A stretch of DNA of 64,000 nt. Origin: Saposhnikovia divaricata. Taxonomy: Eukaryota; Streptophyta; Magnoliopsida; Apiales; Apiaceae. Each line of letters opens with the position of its first letter. Position 1 is the first letter of the stretch. The DNA is taken from positions 101,707,001 through 101,771,000 of the forward strand of contig CM071594.1 of the NCBI GenBank assembly GCA_036435485.1, read 5' to 3'. The notes under the pieces were generated by a model. The model saw only the letters and a list, made by a program, of their open reading frames with translations, made no database searches and had not been told where the DNA came from. Of this stretch, positions 1 to 12,036 are shown in pieces. The translations under genes and the position numbers were made by a program.

Positions 1-2
1 AA

Positions 3-1184
3 CCACCCCAGGGAAACAACAGCACCGTGGCAAACTCTTTCAGGGCCTTTTAGTCCCTTAAGCCCCCAGAATTCCACGGATCAGCTGATCCCGTTGAGGC
101 GAGAGCTTGGATTAAGGAAATGGAAAAATCCTTCGAAATTCTAAGTATCGACGAGGCACAAAAGACTGTTTTTGCCACTTACCTTGTAAAGGGAGAGGTC
201 AATTATTGGTGGGAGGCCAAAAAGAACATGGAAACCGATGCTATAGTAACCTGGGGGAGGTTCAAGCAATTATTTCTGGAGAAGTACTTCCCGAGGTTCA
301 TGAAGACCCAGATGAAACTTAAGTTTTTAGAGCTGAAACAGAACAATATGTCAGTGGCTGACTATGAGGCCAAGTTTACTGAGTTATTAAGGTTTGTGCC
401 GGAATTTGTGGATACGGAGGAAAAGAAAGCTAACAGGTTTCAGCAAGGGCTGAAACAGTGGATCCGAAATCGGGTAGCAGTTTTAGAGATCACAGATTAT
501 GCCACTTTGGTCCAAAAGGCAACAATTGTAGAAGCAGGAAGTGATCAGATGTTGAGGGAAAGAGAGAAAGGGGTATTAAAAAGAAAGCATGCTAGCATGG
601 GCGGAGGGTCCGCAGGAGGAAAACCCCCAACCAAGTTTAACAGAGAAACCGTTTCCCTACCTGGTAGAAACGTAGGGTTTAAACCATCTGGGAGTGCAAG
701 TGTGAGCCAAGGCGGCCAGCAAGTAGGAGTGTCCCGTTCCCACCTTTCCAGACCTCCATTACCTATATGTGCCACTTGCGGGAAAAGACATCCTGGAGTG
801 TGCAATCAGAAATCGGGAACTTGTTTTAAGTGTGGACGAGCAGGTCACTATGCTACCTCTTGTACCATAGTCATTCCTAATCCTAACCAAGGCACCACTT
901 GTTTCTAGTGCGAACGTCGAGGTCACGTGAAGAAGGATTGCCCGATGAACAAGCCAGCAGCATCAGGGGCAAGCAAGGTTGCCTCCAACAGGCCACCAAC
1001 TGCCAGGACTTTTAACATGACAGTGCAAGAGGCCGTGAGGGACACCGACATGAAAGCAGGTACCTTTTCTCTCAATTCAGTTACTAAAAATGTCTTGTTT
1101 GATTATGGAACAACTAAGTCTTTTATATCGAGGGATTTTGTGAGTAAATTGAAACTTAAGACCCGCCCACTAAGGGATAGCTAA
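3..1184 (+). pseudogene. gypsy Gag and start of protease, with nonsense codons
   Basis: The frame is open from the window edge, with in-frame stops at 51-53 and 906-908, and ends at a stop at 1182-1184. It encodes the C-terminal part of a Retrotrans_gag domain (WWEAKK, then the FLEKYFP and RFQQGL blocks), which packages genomic RNA into virus-like particles. A basic linker and zinc knuckles follow. The canonical knuckle CFKCGRAGHYATSC (C-x2-C-x4-H-x4-C) is intact, and an atypical C-x2-C-x3-H-x3-C precedes it. The second canonical knuckle is split by the TAG at 906-908, between its first two cysteines. The retroviral-type protease begins near 1085; its active site reads FDYGTTKSFIS, where the family normally has D-S/T-G-A. 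The true start lies left of the window. Non-functional. Confidence 0.88.
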
Positions 1185-1742
1185 TTAGAAAGTCATTCCG
1201 GTTAGTCAGATTCACCCTGATTGCAAATTAGAAATAGAAGGACGATCTTTCCATGTCGATTTGATCCCTTTTAAGCTAGGGGAATTTGATGTCATTTTGG
1301 GAATGGATTGGTTGTCTCGTAATAACGCTCAGATAGACTGTACGGGAAAGAAAGTTAAGTTGAAAAGCCTAGGGACGAAGGAAGTATTGTTTAAAGGGAT
1401 GCGATAGACCTAGACAATTTTAACCATGGCGCAGACCAAGAGATTGCTACGAAAAGGAAACGAGGCTTATTTAGCTTACGTTATCGACACCTAGAAGGAA
1501 GCGCTCAAGATACAAGACATTCCAGTAGTTAATGAATTCGAAGATGTGTTTCCACAAGATCTTCCCGGATTACCGCCGGATAGAGTGATTGAGTTTCATA
1601 TCGAGTTAGCCCCGGGAACGGCGCCAGTTTCAAAGTCCCCGTACCGATTAGCCCCAGTGGAGATGAAAGAGCTAGCTAAGCAGTTACATGAATTATTGGA
1701 TAAGGGTATGATAAGACCCAGTGTGTCTCCTTGGGGCACACC
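1181..1742 (+). pseudogene. gypsy protease C-terminus and RT N-terminus, interrupted at 1742
   Basis: After a frame change at about 1181 the protease half continues and contains FDVILGMDWLSRNNA, the conserved ILGMDWL block of plant gypsy proteases. Stops near 1405-1415 and 1492 and at least one more frame change precede the RT lead-in (FPQDLPGLPPDRVIEF, from about 1546). The RT N-terminus ends at SPWGTP, where the 1743-16818 element was inserted; the following residues are found at 16824. Neighbouring open frames on the minus strand here are shadows. Confidence 0.85.
1738..1742 (+). repeat. Left target-site duplication ACACC of nested LTR element
   Basis: ACACC directly precedes the TGTAAC terminus at 1743 and is repeated at 16819-16823 after the TTACA terminus. 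Five base pairs is the normal gypsy TSD length. Confidence 0.95.
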
Positions 1743-4700
1743 TGTAACACCCCCAGATCCGGGGTCCGGGATCCGGTGGTTACGGTTTCCAATTCTGTCC
1801 ACAACACTTGAACTTTCCTTAACATAAAATAAATTACGTCTCTATAACCCAACACAATAATATAAAACACACCCGTTATAGTCCCAGAGATGAAATCAGA
1901 GTAACACTCAAATTTTATTAATCACATTATGAGTTCTTACAATCCAAAAGAATTTCAATATAAATACATACTCTTTGCCATCCATTTACATAAGTCATAC
2001 TAGACCATATTCTTGGTACTGAAAAAATAAATATACCCTACCAATAGCTTCTTCTTCAGCTCTGGTAGTCTCATCGTCCTCGCCCGCGTCGAGTGCGCCT
2101 TGTGCGAGTCATCTGGTCTAGCTGTTGTTGTGATATAATAATAAAGCAAGGGTGAGCAATAGCCCACCAACAATAATATATGACTGAACGATAATGTATA
2201 ACAGTTCAAAAGTATCTTTCAAACCATATGCCATGCATTTACGGAAATGATGCCAGTATAATATGAACGATGAAGTTACAAGGTAACTTAAAGTATTTGT
2301 TTGTAGAAATATCTGCTACATCAAAGTAAGCGAGATATTCTTATTGTTATTAAGAAGAGGAACTTGCAAGAAAAGGTTGCAATTCCAGTTATGACCCTTT
2401 TCCAACTCTGCCAACAGTAATCATGTTGCAGGAAATAAATAAATTTGGATGATGAACCAATGATGGAGTATTCACCGCGCCCGCTGTTCCAATCTTGATG
2501 ATCAGTCGAGATCGTACAGCTCAATTTAGATTTACTACCGGTAGAAGGAAGAACTGACGGCTTTACTTGTCTACCGCCTTACTAGCTCTCCCCGGCCAAC
2601 GGTTGGGCCAAAGGGGATGGACCGGCGCTACTCGGCCTCTTACACGACTCCTAGTTCAAATAGAGTTCATGATTCTGAATGTAACGTTCGTCCCCCTTTC
2701 CCCAAGTATAATACTTGTTGATAAGACTCTACAAGGTAGTCGTATCTAGTTGGAAAGGAAAATTCACCAATAACTTCCAAGCTGTGGCTTGGTATCGAAT
2801 ATCAACTTGTTCCAACAATCTTACCCCTCGAAAGATGAGAAGGTAAACAACGACTTAATAAGTCAACAGCACCCGAGTTGCGAGTGAAGAGAATACTCTA
2901 TGACCGGGAAGTCGACAAGATAAATAACATCTTCCAAGTAAGGTTCCCTTATTATTAGAGAGGTAGACTCAAAGAAGAATGATGTCTGAGAACCTTTCTT
3001 GATATAAGATTAATAATAATATGACTCCGAAATATTTTCTGTAATAATCGAAGAAGATAAACCTTATCGAGGTTATTCTAAGTATGAAATAAATATTCAG
3101 AGAATATTTATTGAATTAAAATATTTTACAGAATATTTAGGAATATGAAGGAATATCTTTAATCAGAGTATTTCTCAAATAATCCTTGAAGAAATATCTA
3201 GAGAATATTTATTGCATAATTAAATATTCAAATGAATATTCAGAATAATATTCATTAATTAATAAGACCTGAAAAGAATATTTAAAATATTTAAAATAAT
3301 ATTCGATGATTAAATAGAACCCTGGATGAATATTCAAAATAATATTCATAATTAATTAGGAATTTAAATGTTTATTGAAAAAGTAATATTCGTTTAATGA
3401 ATAATATTCTAAATGAATATCAAGTAATATTCATTTAGTAATCCAAGCTTTAAAGGAATATTCGAGATAAGACTCGATAAATAAATCAAGCTTCAGATGA
3501 ATATTAGAATAATATTCATCAAGTAAGTAATATCTTAAATGAATATTCAAAAGTAATATTCATTTAATAAAGTAATATTCTAAATGGATATTCAAATAAT
3601 ATTCATTTAGTAGTCCAATCTTTAGAAGAATATTCGGAATAATAATCGATAACCTATTCGACTTTGAATGAATATTGAAAAATATTATTCGTCGAATGGT
3701 TACGTTCAAATAATTATTTGAAGTAAGGATCGTTAAAATAATTAGTCTCGAACGAATATTCAAATAATATTCGTCGCCCAAATAATAGAAAATATTTACT
3801 TAAATATTTTCCTCCGAGGTAATCTCGATATATCAAGGAATATTGACTCCCGGTCTATTTTTGATTAATAAGATGTATACGCCCTTCTATGAGGGTCTTA
3901 CAATAATCGGCTTATAACTGATATATAACTATCTAGCTTATAAGCCAACAATAACATTCAGGGAACAAGTATATCAGTTCAACTTGAAAGTAGGCATGCA
4001 TGCAATGGCATATGTATATCAGCATATATATATATATATATATATATTTATTCAATCACAACAACAGCCTAAAAGAAGGGAATTGAAACTTGCCTGGTAG
4101 TCGAGTACGGTAAGGGGTAGTGGTAGCGGGTCCCGGTTCAGCTTGGTGATCTATAAATAGCCAAGGCATTCGGGATTAATCACTTAACATATTAAAAGTT
4201 AAGTTATACTTAATTCGAAACACGTTCTTGAGTTATCTCGTTATACCCCTTTTAGTGGATTACTTTTATCACTGATCCGACCCGACATCCGTTCGTTAAT
4301 ACGACATGTCATTGTACTTATACTTGGGACATACTTAAGTCATACGAGTACTAAAGTCGATCGTTACGAACCAATACTATACTCCGAGTTTTATCGTCCG
4401 TTTTCTAAGTGTTTTACCGAAGTTATAAAAGAGTCGTCTTTTAGGGGTTCGTTCGCGTTTAACCTCGACTCGAACATTTTTAATAAATCGAAAAATGATC
4501 TTTTTGACATACGGTTTTCTTTCACGCCTTCCTTTTTACCTCTAGTATTTATTTACCAAGATTCGCCATGACGTTACATAGTTTACGAGGGTTCAATTAC
4601 AGTTACGAACTTTCGTTTACGGATTCGAACTACTTTTAGTAATTTGGTCATAAATCCTAAACCGTAAGTCCGTTTCACGCGATCTTTATATCAAAACGAA

Positions 4701-6526
4701 GCTTGAAACATAATCTATCCTATCATGGCAGAAAATGAAGCTGTACAGTGAGTTATAGCTACTGTGATGCTCGGTATTTAATAGTCTAACGAAAATTCGG
4801 CATTACGACGGCTATAAATCGAACGTTCTAAAATTCATAACAATCAATCCAAGCCACACCGGGCATACTATACATGGTTTTCATCTTAACCAGTCCAAGA
4901 AGGTTTCAATTAACCATCATAATCATCAAAACTCTTAAATCATCACTACTAACTACATAATCATGCTTTTATGCATATAACAACACCATAATCTTAACTA
5001 ATCTAAAACCATCAAGAACATATATAAAACTCAAAGTAAGATCTTGGGTTCTTAAGAATTATACCTTCCTTGGAGAGTGTACAAGCTATAATAACCCTTA
5101 TATAGTCCTTGTATGGCTTTAACAAAGCTTAAATCATCCAAAGAAACCAAGAAATCAAAGTTAGTTTCTTGAAAACACTATTCACCCTCATCTTTGAGGA
5201 TTTATTTGAAAATGGAAAACATGGAGTTTGAAGCTAAGATTTCTAGGAGATCATTTTTATGAAATATAGGACTCACCATAAAAATTTGGAGATCAAACAA
5301 TGGTTGGAAGGTGGATTTTGAAATCTTAAAACTCCAAAATTCGAAGTGCCTTGGTTTTGGGGGAAAAATAGTGAACTTCTCGAATTTATTTACCCATCCA
5401 AACGATCTTCAAAAATTATGAAATTAAATCCCCAACTTCACCTTGATGTGTAGAAGCTCCATGAATTTTTTCATGATTTTTAGATGAGTAGATCTAGGTG
5501 AAAAAAAATGGCAAAGACCCCTGCCCTGGAAAATGCAACTGCTGGAAAAATGGGGGAGAGGTGGTGTTTGCTTGGCTTTGATCTTGCTCTCATCTTATCT
5601 AAAGTGAATTATTGAATGTCTTTGGATAATATCTTGTCCATAAAGTAGCTTTAATAAAGTTCTAGGTCATGCATGATGTAATTAAATGGACAAGTGTTGG
5701 TTTGTAATGGTAAGATGATGACAAGAAGCTAAGTACTTGGTTATGTTTGCTAAGTATACTAGTTGCTCATGTAACTACTTAGTTACTTGGTCTTATCTCC
5801 TTGTACATGCATGCATCTTGATCCTCTGTTTGTTCTTTGTCCGGTTATTGCTCAATTCGTTGCTCGTTCGAGGGACTAACTCATTCGTTTCTAGTTAGGG
5901 TTTTACCGAAAACCTTCTTAATATTTATACTACTATTCCTCATCTTTCTTAATACTTCTCGAATTTAAATTCCTTAATTCTCTTTTATAAATCCTTAAGT
6001 CTTGCAGTGTCCAGGGAAATCTCGGAGAAAATAAAAGTGCTATTTTTCTGAATCCGACAGCTTTTACATACACTTATTTTCCTCCTGGATCACTAATACG
6101 AACTCAGAAATCCGTTCCGAATACCGGGTATAACATTATTATAATAATATTCCAAATTCCACCAAAATCACTATTCATCACTTATTTTTATTTAATTCCT
6201 ATAGTTGGGAAAATGAACCTGGTTCACCCTCGAGTGTTCCTTAACCTTTTTACGGAACCGCTGGGCTTATAATAGATATTGATTTGGATGACATGAGGGT
6301 ATCTATTTCTCTCTAGGGAATCTTATCTTAACTTTCTAGGAGATAGATTATTCTAACCTTAGTTATCACCCAATAGCATCCTTCAGGCCATATAACCTTG
6401 GAATATATATCCTTTCATTATTCATTCATTAAAACCAGTATTACATTCTAGTTGTAACCCCTATTCATTCTTACATCAATACATAATAAAAAGTTTTAAT
6501 TCTACCCAAAAATCTGGGTTCTTACA
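1743..6526 (-). repeat. 3' LTR of the nested element (4784 bp)
   Basis: Plus-strand ends are TGTAACACCCCCAGATCC and CTGGGTTCTTACA; read on the minus strand it runs TGTAAGAACCCAG to GGGGGTGTTACA. It is near-identical to 12037-16818. It contains a roughly 1-kb array of GAATATTC palindromes (3100-3800), a TA microsatellite (about 4027-4048), a candidate TATA (4151-4160, minus) and RY-type CATGCATG motifs. No open frame over about 100 codons is present. Short open frames around 2000-2750 and 3560-3781 recur only because the LTR is duplicated. Confidence 0.93.
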
Positions 6527-6545
6527 GTCTCCCCTCCTTAAAAGG
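6527..6545 (-). promoter_or_regulatory. Polypurine tract of the nested element
   Basis: On the minus strand this reads CCTTTTAAGGAGGGGAGAC, directly next to the 3' LTR terminus. It matches the outer element's PPT (24121-24137) almost base for base. It primes plus-strand DNA synthesis. Confidence 0.85.
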
Positions 6546-7040
6546 ATTCCGTCCCAGAATCAGGTAGAAGACAATTGGGTATTTGTTGGTTATTTCACTT
6601 TCCAATTCTCTGGTCGATCCTTACACACTCCAATCTTTCTAAAGCATCTCATACTGGTGTTACAATACACCCTTATCCGTTCTACCAATTCTTTGATACT
6701 TTCGCACAACACATCATCCGGTATACGCTCTTGTCCGTTCTTATACTATTAACCTTATTGGTACGTGCAGTGACTTCGGTATCACTAACGCGCTACGAAG
6801 TCCGGAGATAACCTCACTCGTAATTTTGCAATTCCTAATCGTTTTAATCTTCGCAATCTCGATGTATATATATTTAGGTGGAAAATTTTATCGAGAGATC
6901 ACTGTGATCAATGAACATTTGTTATATTGCATAGTTAGTACAAAAGGGGGCCAGCCTTTAGTACTTGACAAGCAATTAAACAATTAATGGCATTCCACTT
7001 AGACTCCTATCACACAGACAGAGAGTCACGTAGTATTACC

Positions 7041-7058
7041 TCCCCTCCTTAAAGGGTT
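7041..7058 (-). promoter_or_regulatory. Second PPT-like tract inside the element
   Basis: The minus strand reads CCCTTTAAGGAGGGGAGG, about 510 bp inside the proper PPT. It has no LTR next to it. It could be a leftover of an ancestral 3' end or an extra internal priming site. Confidence 0.5.
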
Positions 7059-9139
7059 GTTCTTCTCAATTTAGAAGAAGATAAATAAGGGAGAAGAAAA
7101 GAACGAATTTCAAAGAATCATATATGAAAGTTTTCATGATTGTCAAAATATCATATTTAGAATTTACCTCTGAACTATAGAGGTTTATTAGAGAAGAGAA
7201 ATAATCATGTTCGTATCAAATTCCACTTTTTCGTAATCTCACATATCACATGTCCTTGTTGCTCTGTCCATCATTCGGTGGACCTATACTCTTGTTCGAT
7301 ATTAGTATCAACTACTTTTTGGAAAATCCTTCAACCTCTCAGGTTAAATCTTGGATTTCCCGCTTGACATTATTATTACTCACATTTCATGCCCCGACAC
7401 TGGCTCTTTCATACTCATAATTCTAACACTATCAGGTTGTCATTCCGAGAGCTCATTAAGAAGAACCCATTCATCAATCCATTCATAGCATTCCTTGCTT
7501 CACTTCCATCATTATTTCCCATTCTTTTCTTTATCAATCACATCCATCTTATCATCTAGTTCTCATTCACTTCTGTTATTGAACTCCACCGTCACCTTAT
7601 TAGGGGAACGCGTGTTACCTTTATTCAATATACGTGGCACGTTTGTGGTCAAACTTTCCTTTGTTCAACCATCTAGATTTCACTTTTTCATTTCATGAGT
7701 CTCTTTATTACTCAGTCAATCTATTTCATATTTTCTCGAATTTTCCAACTTAAAAGGAGTCAATTTGTATGTCATTCATGCTCCTAATTCCAACTTTCCG
7801 CTTTGGCCAATACCCTTACCTTGCCAATTCCATACTCTTCTCGCTTCATTACTGGAGCTTCTCATGAGTCTGCCTATCTGACTCTCTTATTAATTCCCAA
7901 TTCTATTTCCATCTCTATCAGTCTCTTGTCTTTATTTCTACTATAATTATTTTATGAACCATCATAACCTAATTCTTCATTTCAAATATCCCGTCGTTCC
8001 AGAAATTACACCATCCGAAATAAACCTGGATGATTTCTCTAACTTAGATTCAATTCGACATTTCCACAGTCGTTACCACCTAATTTCTCAGAAGGATCAC
8101 CATCGCTTATCGTTTACGCAGTGCTTTAATAACTAAGCATCAAAATTATCAATTCAAGATCCTCTAGGAACACAAAATAATCACTATTCCCTATCCATAG
8201 GGAATGCTTCCTGAACTTGACGTAGATATTACATGAAGCAGATAAAATTGCAAGAAAGCTTCCAGCATCGCAGCTGGAACAGGCTGGTGAGATTATTAAT
8301 CATATATCTCCGGTAGAAGACTAAAAGCTTATCGGTTTGCTTAATCGCTTGCCACCCTCATAATTCTCTATCTTGTTTGCACAGAAATACACCAACATAA
8401 ACTTGCTTGTCATTCATCATCGTGCCATTTGGCTTATCAGTATTTGTACCCTCTCTATTTCTGGTCATTTACTACCAATTCATTGTTACTTAACCTCCCT
8501 TCTCTCTTTCCAAAGAAAAGGCAAGTCTCTTGGGGAATTTGGTCTGGTCTGTCGTAGAGCCTCCTAATGTCGGTAATGTGCTACTGGCAACATCAGGAAT
8601 CGAATCTTTACTTAAACTATTCTTATAGTTGATCCTGGCACAATCATCAAATGGAATGTAACTTCCTCTACCACATTATGACCATCAAGGTCCTTACATT
8701 ATCATTCTATTTCTTTGGTCTGAGCATTTATGCTTACTCCCCTATATTTAAAGTGTCGGCCACCTCGTTGGCCTTTCCTGATTATAATAATCAATGTTTT
8801 CTAGATCTATTCCAACTCAGGGTGGAAGCATTCTCCCTTAAATTCTGCTGAATGAGAGAAAGCATCTATCAGTCTTTTCCAAAAGTCATTGCTTCCACCT
8901 TTCTAGTGCGATCTTGACTACAGGTACTCCAAATCATACCTAGGATATTTCCTTACTTAAATCCCTTCTTGTTTTAGGATAATCTCAACCTTATTGGTTC
9001 AACCCATACTTCCTCAGGGTTTCATACATGCCTCATCTGGCATTATTGTTACGATGTCATACATTCCTTACCAAACTTCCATTTTGAAGTTCGGAATATT
9101 ACCCTTTTTCCTTGTAAGGTTTCGTAGGCCATCCTTATC

Positions 9140-9220
9140 ATTCCTCCGGTATTTTCTGGGTACCGGGTATATCAAAATGTCATTGATCAATACTCTAATA
9201 ATTCTATCTATGTTCTTTCC
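9140..9220 (-). pseudogene. RT catalytic-box remnant
   Basis: The minus strand encodes VLINDILIY followed by PVPRKY. This aligns to the FIDDILIYSKTE block of the intact-order RT at 17163-17195, but the first catalytic aspartate has become asparagine. The same fragment occurs at 63361-63420 in the second family member. Confidence 0.65.
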
Positions 9221-12020
9221 AGAACTCTTTTTAATAATCCTTACCGGTCATTGTTGCCTTAGCAAGTCCAGCTCATAACATCTGAAGTCATAATGTCGTT
9301 ATTAGGGTTAATGCCAATCCTTGTGCATTCCCCAGGGTTTGTCTTAATTTATGGATATCCTATCCTTAATTCAACTGCCAAGGAATTCTTGCATCTTATA
9401 ATTGGCAATCAGATCATGTATCCTTAATAAAGGTCTCTTTTCACTCATTCTCATTTGATAATCGATCGGTGGTTTAATGCCACCCTCTTCTTTCAGATAG
9501 TTGTCAGCCTATTTGGCCTTCCAAAAAGGCAACGTATGCCAATCTCTTCTCTTACCGAACTTGTTAATGGTAGCAAGGATGTTCTGGAAGATATTGGTCG
9601 AGTTCAACGTGAATCTCTTAGTGCTTATCGTTCTTCGCAAAGGTACTTGCCTCAGACAAAATTCCTACAGCATACTGTTCAATTTCTGACCTTTTCTATA
9701 CCCTCTTCATATACCTTCATTGTTTACTTTCCTCCGTCATAATATATTCATGGTATTCATGATACCCTAACATCATACATCTCAAGTCACTATACTTCCA
9801 TTTTACTCGAAATCTTGAACAACCATATACACATGAGTCACTTTAGTACGGGTGACCCCATCCCAAAAAGGTCTAGTGAATTCCCAATCAAAACATGGGT
9901 TGTTCGGCAGAAGATTCAAACGATCTCATTAATGTTTCCTTTATATCAGAAGCCCTTGCAGTCGGTGCTTTCTTAGAAGCAACCCTGCTTTGTCTTTTCA
10001 TTGCTGGTCTAGTCACTTTATAGTCCGTTGGGACTTGGCCTCAACTGGCCACACATAAAAATATATGATTTTAGGGGTTGGCTAATAGCATTACTTTTCT
10101 AGCAATTGCCGGCATAGTGCCTTCTTCTTTGATACCTTTCTACCTTCCCAAAACTTTACTCCATATAAGTCTTAATCGACTACTCGGCACCGTCTCCGGT
10201 CACCTTTCCTCCACTTTTATCTTTTCAACTATTCTTATCAATCCTGCGTGCCACACAAGCTTACCATTCCTGGCATAACAGCCTTTTCATTTAAGTCAAT
10301 CCTAGAATTTCTCAATCCGGCTGGTTTCTTACTTACATTTCCTATTTTCGTCCAATCTCACTTCATCATTTTATCACTACCGTCGATTGTAATGCTCAGG
10401 GTCCGTTTACTAACCCATTTTACAGCATCCTTACCCAAATCACAGGGTTTGCTCCAATTTTTTACTCTCTTCCATGACATTCTCTGATAATCAGAAAGAC
10501 AAGGTTTGCCAAAATTCACCGAATTCCTTTCCAGACTCAGGAAATTTTGATCAATCTACCCACCTACTGGTAACATTAAGGAGACCAGTTTCGAAACCTG
10601 AAGAATAGTTCTATGAACCTCCAAGCAGGTGGAATCATAAGCAGTCATAGTTAACGAAATAATCATCATCGGATTGGAAGTTTACCCACTGGAGAGGAAT
10701 CAATTATATACATCCCTTAGAAGGGAATCAATAGTTTCAAACTGAAACCTGTCACAACGTCCTGATATTCAATACTACCAAATGTCGGTCTACCTAACCC
10801 TTTATGCGAAGCGTCATTGGAAGCACAAAGTCTCCTTTTTCCATTAAGCAATGCCAGCTCTTGGTCATTACCAATTTCACCTTTTAGCTCCAGGAAGATT
10901 TTCTCACATTTTTCTCTTTAACTGCTGATCGTATTACTTGATCTATTATAGTTCCGTGTCGGAGTAAACTTAAGGTAACTACTATAATCCATTCAAAGAG
11001 AAGAAGGAATTTAATATTCCTCTGAATCACATGCATCTGACGTTTCTGGTTCATCATTTAACTGAGTTGAATTAACTCTATACTCAGTCTCTGGCAGTAG
11101 TCTCATTACGAGTTCATCTTGACTCACTGGTCTTATCTTCCGGTAGGTTCTGAGATCATTGTCTAGCTTACTACTTCCTTATATAACTTTACCCAATCAT
11201 GCTATCACTTCCCAATGTCTTTACTTTCTAAATGATTCATTCATAAAATGAACATTTTCCTTAATAAAACCACCTTATCAACCTCAATTTGGTTCCATAA
11301 TTTACAACCTACGACACCTGCCTTCTCATGGCGAATTATTACTGACCATATTCATACTAATTCATTTATCAAATGATATGGCACTTACTGCCTCCTTCTC
11401 AACTATTCCTAGGGACTCTGCTCCTCGCCCTAAATCGATGTCTTTGATAATCATACATCCCTCTAGCTCTTTCTTTGTTAAGATGAAAATCTCTAAGGAT
11501 TCTCATCTATTTCCGTATAAGATCTCAAGTAATTCTTCCAATCCTTCTTTCTTGCTGGTACTACATCTGGTAGTCCGGCTATGAATTCAACATGCATCTT
11601 CAGATCTCTTAATAATATCTCGGTTCTTTATACTCACTTTTCTGAGCACCATTTCTTAATCATCACAGTCATTTTGGCTGCGACCCTCATTACCCATGGG
11701 TAAGCTCCTTATCCTAACAGGATTTTCTTTATCTGCTGGAACCTCTTCCGAGTCTCCAGTAGGGTACTCCATCGAATTACCCGCTGATCTTCAGCATATA
11801 AAGCATCATCGCGCTGTTGCTCGTATGCCTCAAGGTCAGTCGCCTTACTCCTCGATACGATATCGAGCTAAGTTACTATCATTATACTTACGAGTTCCCA
11901 TAAGGGTTTTATATGTCATCACTACATTAAGTAGTCCGACTATGACCTTGGCAAGAGTTCTTATTATCTTATTGAATTTATTGTTTTAACGTCACCTCAT
12001 CTCTGGGGTTTATAACGTAC

Positions 12021-12032
12021 GCTCTGATACCA
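12021..12032 (-). promoter_or_regulatory. Primer-binding site (initiator tRNA-Met type)
   Basis: The minus strand reads TGGTATCAGAGC, four bases (GAAG) downstream of the 5' LTR end at 12037. This fixes the element's orientation as minus. Confidence 0.92.
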
Positions 12033-12036
12033 CTTC

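Larger units (their letters stand above)
6527..12036 (-). other. Internal region of the nested element: scrambled, non-coding pol remnant
   Basis: This 5.5-kb stretch is homologous, in reverse, to 60512-64000. The sense strand has stops throughout. Recognisable pieces are an RT catalytic-box remnant near 9155-9215 and an RNaseH remnant near 10810-10870 (the DASHKGLG-coding block, degraded). In sense order the RNaseH fragment precedes the RT fragment, the reverse of normal gypsy order. Small open frames on the plus strand (for example 8994-9278, 9455-9742 and 11696-11989) are antisense to this and I do not call them genes. No gag-like frame was recognised. Confidence 0.75.

Noticed and set aside
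2321..2524. Open frame MSCTISTDHQ (minus), repeated at 12615-12818 and 59730-59933
   Set aside because: It recurs because the LTR recurs. In the divergent outer LTR the frame is not kept, and it has no domain-like features.
4025..4050. TA microsatellites in the LTRs as a separate feature of interest
   Set aside because: Ordinary length-variable dinucleotide repeats; noted only under the LTR entries.
6575..11989. Series of plus-strand open frames of 60-97 codons
   Set aside because: They are antisense to a degraded pol interior; the same frames appear reversed at 60559-63108. Composition is AT-rich and no domain is seen.
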